A DNA stretch of 64,000 nucleotides from JANOSH01 sp031415695 (GTDB lineage Bacteria > Actinomycetota > Acidimicrobiia > Acidimicrobiales > Ilumatobacteraceae), in NCBI GenBank assembly GCA_031415695.1, contig JANOSH010000038.1, positions 1-64,000 of the forward strand, given 5' to 3'. The translations under genes and the position numbers were made by a program. Within the stretch, counting starts at the first letter, position 1. Every line of letters begins with the position of its first letter. Shown here piece after piece: positions 61,598 to 64,000 of the stretch. The notes under the pieces are model-generated. The model did no database searches and was not told the origin of the DNA. It saw only the letters and a program-made list of their open reading frames with translations.

Positions 61598-63616
61598 CTA
61601 TTGATACGTAATGAGATCGGGTGTTGGTTCCAAAAGCACAACCTCGCTCGGGCTGTACATGTTGCGATCTTCGTCGTAGAAGAGCTTGAAGCCGTTATGG
61701 AACGGCGGGCCAGTTTTCACGAAGCTCCATGTCGCAAGCTTCTCGTTTCGGCTACCGAATCCGTCCATGTGGTACATCATCGACAGGCCAGCCCGGGGAA
61801 CAATAGCGGCACGGTCGGGTAGCATTCGTTCTTGGAACTGATGAACGACGAAGAGTTTCTCCGGCAGATTTTCCTCGGCGACAATGCGGGCAACATAGGC
61901 CGATGTTTCGTTCACTTCGGCAGCCGTTACCGAGCCGATCACCTGGCCAGGTAGGGAGAACGGGCCGACACGCCATTCAGGATCGAGGGCGATGCCGACA
62001 TCCGGTTCGCGAAGGAATTTCTCGTATCGACGAACTTCGGTGAGGAAGTCGGATCGCCCCGGTTGAATATCGAGAACCAAGTACAGGCCGTGGCGGCGTG
62101 CCGCGTCGAGGTATCGCTGCACCTGATCGTCGGTCGAGTACGCCCGGAACAACCCGCCCGACCCGGCATCGGCTTGAGCCACAGTGGCGATGAACTCGAA
62201 CGCGCCGAGCACGGGTCGTCCAAGGCCGGTGAATCCCGACGCCACCGTTGCTAACCGCGACGCCGCGGCGTCGGGCGGCTGCTCGCCTAACACCCCAAGG
62301 CCAAAGGCGCTGTCGTTGCCGTACAGCGCAACCATGCGCCAATGCGGAAATAGCGTCTGGTCGGGGCAGTCGGCTCCGGTTGTGGCATGGGCCGGGCCGT
62401 TCAAGTAGCCGACAACGTCGATGATCAGATCGGTGTTGCCGGCCGTGTACAGACACATGTCGCCTCCGGCGCCAACGGCCGACACGGTGGCGTTCGCAAC
62501 CGCTCGACCTGCGGAGTAATTGAGCTGCGAAGCGAGCGGACGGTCGGTACCGCGAGGGTGCATGGTTACCCACCCCGTCGCGGCGCCGACGGCGGTGATG
62601 TTGAGCACGACAGCCGATGCCGACGCCGGAACACCGGCCCGACCCGCTACGGGAAGACGCAAGGTGCCGTCGGCGGGGCGTCGACCCTTTCCGGCTGTTC
62701 GACCGTCGGCAGTGACTCCCCCGACTCGCGTGTCGAGCAGTCGTGCTGGCACGTCGAGTGGGGAGTACGTCGCAGCCGGAAGCCAGCCGCTGACATCGAC
62801 CAATACATCGGCGGTGCCAAAGGTGAACAAACACACCTGCCCGGCAGCCGACACCTTGGCTACGACGGCATTCGCGACCGTGTCACCCGCCTCGAAGTTG
62901 GCGTTCGACACGTTGGGAGGCGAACCGTTACACGGAAACACAGTCAGGTAGCCGCCGGCCGTGGCATCGGCCGCGGCGACGCTCAGAACCACCGACCGGA
63001 CGTCGCCGGGAAGCCCTGCCCTACCCGCCACAGCGAAACTAAGGACCGAACCCGACGGCCGTTGACCGCCACCTTGGAACTGGCCGTCAACGGTTGACTG
63101 GCCGGCCCGCGTGTCGACAAGGCGGCGCGGCGTAGACAGCGCCACAAAGTCACCGACACCAAATGATCCGGTGACGTCGACGATGAGATGCGTCGCCGCC
63201 GATGAGTAGATGCACATGTTTCCAGCGGATAGACCCGAAATCGCCATCACGGCCGAGGTTCGACCCGGCACGAAATTGATGTTCGATACGCTCGGCCGTA
63301 TGGCGTTGCACGGGTAGACGGTGGCAAACCCGGCGTCGCCAGCGCCATCGATCGTTACGTTGACGATGACCGAGCCCGCCGATTGCGGCACGCTGGCGCG
63401 GCCCGCAACCGGGATAACCAGTGTGCTGTTGGCAGAGCGGAGGCCTCCGCCAGCCAGCACCCCATCGAGCGTCACTGCACCAGGTCTGGTGTCGACCACG
63501 CGTCTCGGCGCAGCGAGCGGTTGCACGCCAGCCCCGCTCGCAGGAGCGTCAACGACGGTGGTGATGACGCCACACAAGAGGCCGCCAAGAACCACGCCTA
63601 ACCTCTGTATGCGCAC
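61598..63616 (-). CDS. Secreted protein with three repeated domains and a TIM-barrel-like end
   Basis: 672 residues from GTG 63616, which directly precedes a good signal peptide (R-I-Q-R-L-G-V-V-L-G-G-L-L); an earlier GTG at 63664 is possible. Numbered from that earlier GTG (16 residues more), three copies of one ~122-residue domain follow (about 50-170, 175-296, 302-423), each opening P-x-R-x-x-D-T-R-x-G and closing with a V-D-V-x-G strand. Each has a pair of cysteines. Then comes a separate ~260-residue domain with barrel-like segments (Y-L-V-L-D-I-Q-P-G-R-S-D, L-D-P-E-W-R-V-G, L-F-V-V-H-Q-F), perhaps a glycoside-hydrolase-type fold. Carbohydrate binding by the repeats is a guess. Confidence 0.72.
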   Translation of the reverse strand: MRIQRLGVVLGGLLCGVITTVVDAPASGAGVQPLAAPRRVVDTRPGAVTLDGVLAGGGLRSANSTLVIPVAGRASVPQSAGSVIVNVTIDGAGDAGFATVYPCNAIRPSVSNINFVPGRTSAVMAISGLSAGNMCIYSSAATHLIVDVTGSFGVGDFVALSTPRRLVDTRAGQSTVDGQFQGGGQRPSGSVLSFAVAGRAGLPGDVRSVVLSVAAADATAGGYLTVFPCNGSPPNVSNANFEAGDTVANAVVAKVSAAGQVCLFTFGTADVLVDVSGWLPAATYSPLDVPARLLDTRVGGVTADGRTAGKGRRPADGTLRLPVAGRAGVPASASAVVLNITAVGAATGWVTMHPRGTDRPLASQLNYSAGRAVANATVSAVGAGGDMCLYTAGNTDLIIDVVGYLNGPAHATTGADCPDQTLFPHWRMVALYGNDSAFGLGVLGEQPPDAAASRLATVASGFTGLGRPVLGAFEFIATVAQADAGSGGLFRAYSTDDQVQRYLDAARRHGLYLVLDIQPGRSDFLTEVRRYEKFLREPDVGIALDPEWRVGPFSLPGQVIGSVTAAEVNETSAYVARIVAEENLPEKLFVVHQFQERMLPDRAAIVPRAGLSMMYHMDGFGSRNEKLATWSFVKTGPPFHNGFKLFYDEDRNMYSPSEVVLLEPTPDLITYQ

Positions 63617-63698
63617 AGGCTCGACGCTACTGGACCGCACGGGACCAGTTAGCAACGACTGCACCCCAACTCGCCCTATTCCAAGTAGCGTTCAGGCC

Positions 63699-63920
63699 GT
63701 GCCAGCCGGGCGGAAGAAGCGTGTGAATCCCAGCCTCGAGGAGTTGCGAAGCGACCTCGCTGAACTATCTGGCCACGACGAACTCGAGCTTCTGGCCAGT
63801 CGACTCACCGAACTGCGAAAGCAGGCCGCTTCGGATCGCGAACCCGCTGTATGGAGTCGTGTTGCAGCGGCACTCGGACTTCCGGACGAGTCGACGACCG
63901 ACGCTCCTGATATCGGGTGA
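63699..63920 (+). CDS. Small hypothetical protein
   Basis: A 73-residue, charged, mostly helical protein (V-N-P-S-L-E-E-L-R-S-D-L-A-E-L-S then L-E-L-L-A-S-R-L-T-E-L-R-K-Q). Its GTG at 63699 lies in the divergent space from the secreted-protein gene. Its stop overlaps the start of the next gene by 4 bases (GTGA), so it is coupled to it. No family was recognised. Confidence 0.5.
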   Translation: MPAGRKKRVNPSLEELRSDLAELSGHDELELLASRLTELRKQAASDREPAVWSRVAAALGLPDESTTDAPDIG

Positions 63921-64000
63921 GTAGCCGCCAGTCGCCAACACCTGACGTTTTCCGGCGTTTCTACGAGTCGCATATCAGTTCGCTACTCGCGTTCGCGAGC
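63917..64000 (+). CDS. Partial gene, possibly a sigma-70-family factor
   Basis: The first 28 codons of a gene cut by the window end. The product begins MSSRQSPTPDVFRRFYES and continues HISSLLAFAS, which looks like the start of the region-2 helix of an ECF sigma factor (F-x-x-F-Y-x-x-H). The evidence is short, so this is tentative. It is coupled to the small upstream gene. Confidence 0.35.
   Translation, partial: MSSRQSPTPDVFRRFYESHISSLLAFAS

Overview
The window looks like chromosomal DNA of a high-GC actinomycete (Actinomycetota). The supporting signs are a mycothiol-dependent maleylpyruvate-isomerase-type DinB enzyme, F420/LLM-type oxidoreductases, a BldD-type regulator, a PAC2 protein, a fatty-acyl-AMP ligase, a 6C-like small RNA, many GTG starts and several leaderless-looking promoters. 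The secreted proteins with a recurring P-x-R-x-x-DTR-x-G domain and the overall gene mix suggest class Acidimicrobiia, but that is an inference. No prophage, transposase, CRISPR array or rRNA operon was seen.

Region by region. 0-10 kb: mixed metabolism (crotonase, DinB protein plus 3-methyladenine glycosylase, alpha/beta hydrolase, SDR, a membrane-anchored beta-propeller gene with a decayed second copy beside it, a luciferase-like monooxygenase, an amino-acid permease coupled to a universal stress protein, a mycothiol-type enzyme). 9.6-23 kb: a HAD/acyltransferase fusion with a 6C-like RNA just upstream, a divergent LysR gene, a carboxyltransferase, citrate synthase, quinone reductase, a vapBC-type toxin-antitoxin pair, a lipid kinase, NADP-isocitrate dehydrogenase, acyl-CoA dehydrogenase, a very small histidine kinase and an aldo/keto reductase. 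23-29.3 kb: a tight four-gene minus-strand operon encoding a HerA-like ATPase, SbcD, SbcC and a NurA-like nuclease, the same set of partners that forms the archaeal Mre11-Rad50-HerA-NurA DNA-end resection module. 29.4-32.8 kb: a large secreted protein with SdrD B-like domains.

33-45 kb is the conserved housekeeping block: hemW, a bldD-like gene, rsmE, dnaJ, hrcA, photolyase, lepA, rpsT, holA, comEC and comEA, with tRNA-Val at its edge. 45.6-46.2 kb carries a mazEF-type pair. 46-55 kb holds cnoX, a PAC2 gene, an F420-type oxidoreductase with a class III aminotransferase, a fatty-acyl-AMP ligase, and nadABC facing a divergent NrtR-type regulator across a perfect palindrome. 56-64 kb has two near-identical 65-bp palindromic repeats ahead of leuS, tRNA-Ala, an AAA/DUF4143 ATPase, a hydrolase, a secreted protein with three copies of one domain, and the first codons of what may be a sigma factor.

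The best candidate for an unusual system is the herA-sbcD-sbcC-nurA operon. Also worth attention are the 6C-like RNA with its own promoter, the NrtR-nadABC divergon, the BldD homologue with a variant c-di-GMP motif, and several families of short palindromic repeats at gene ends.
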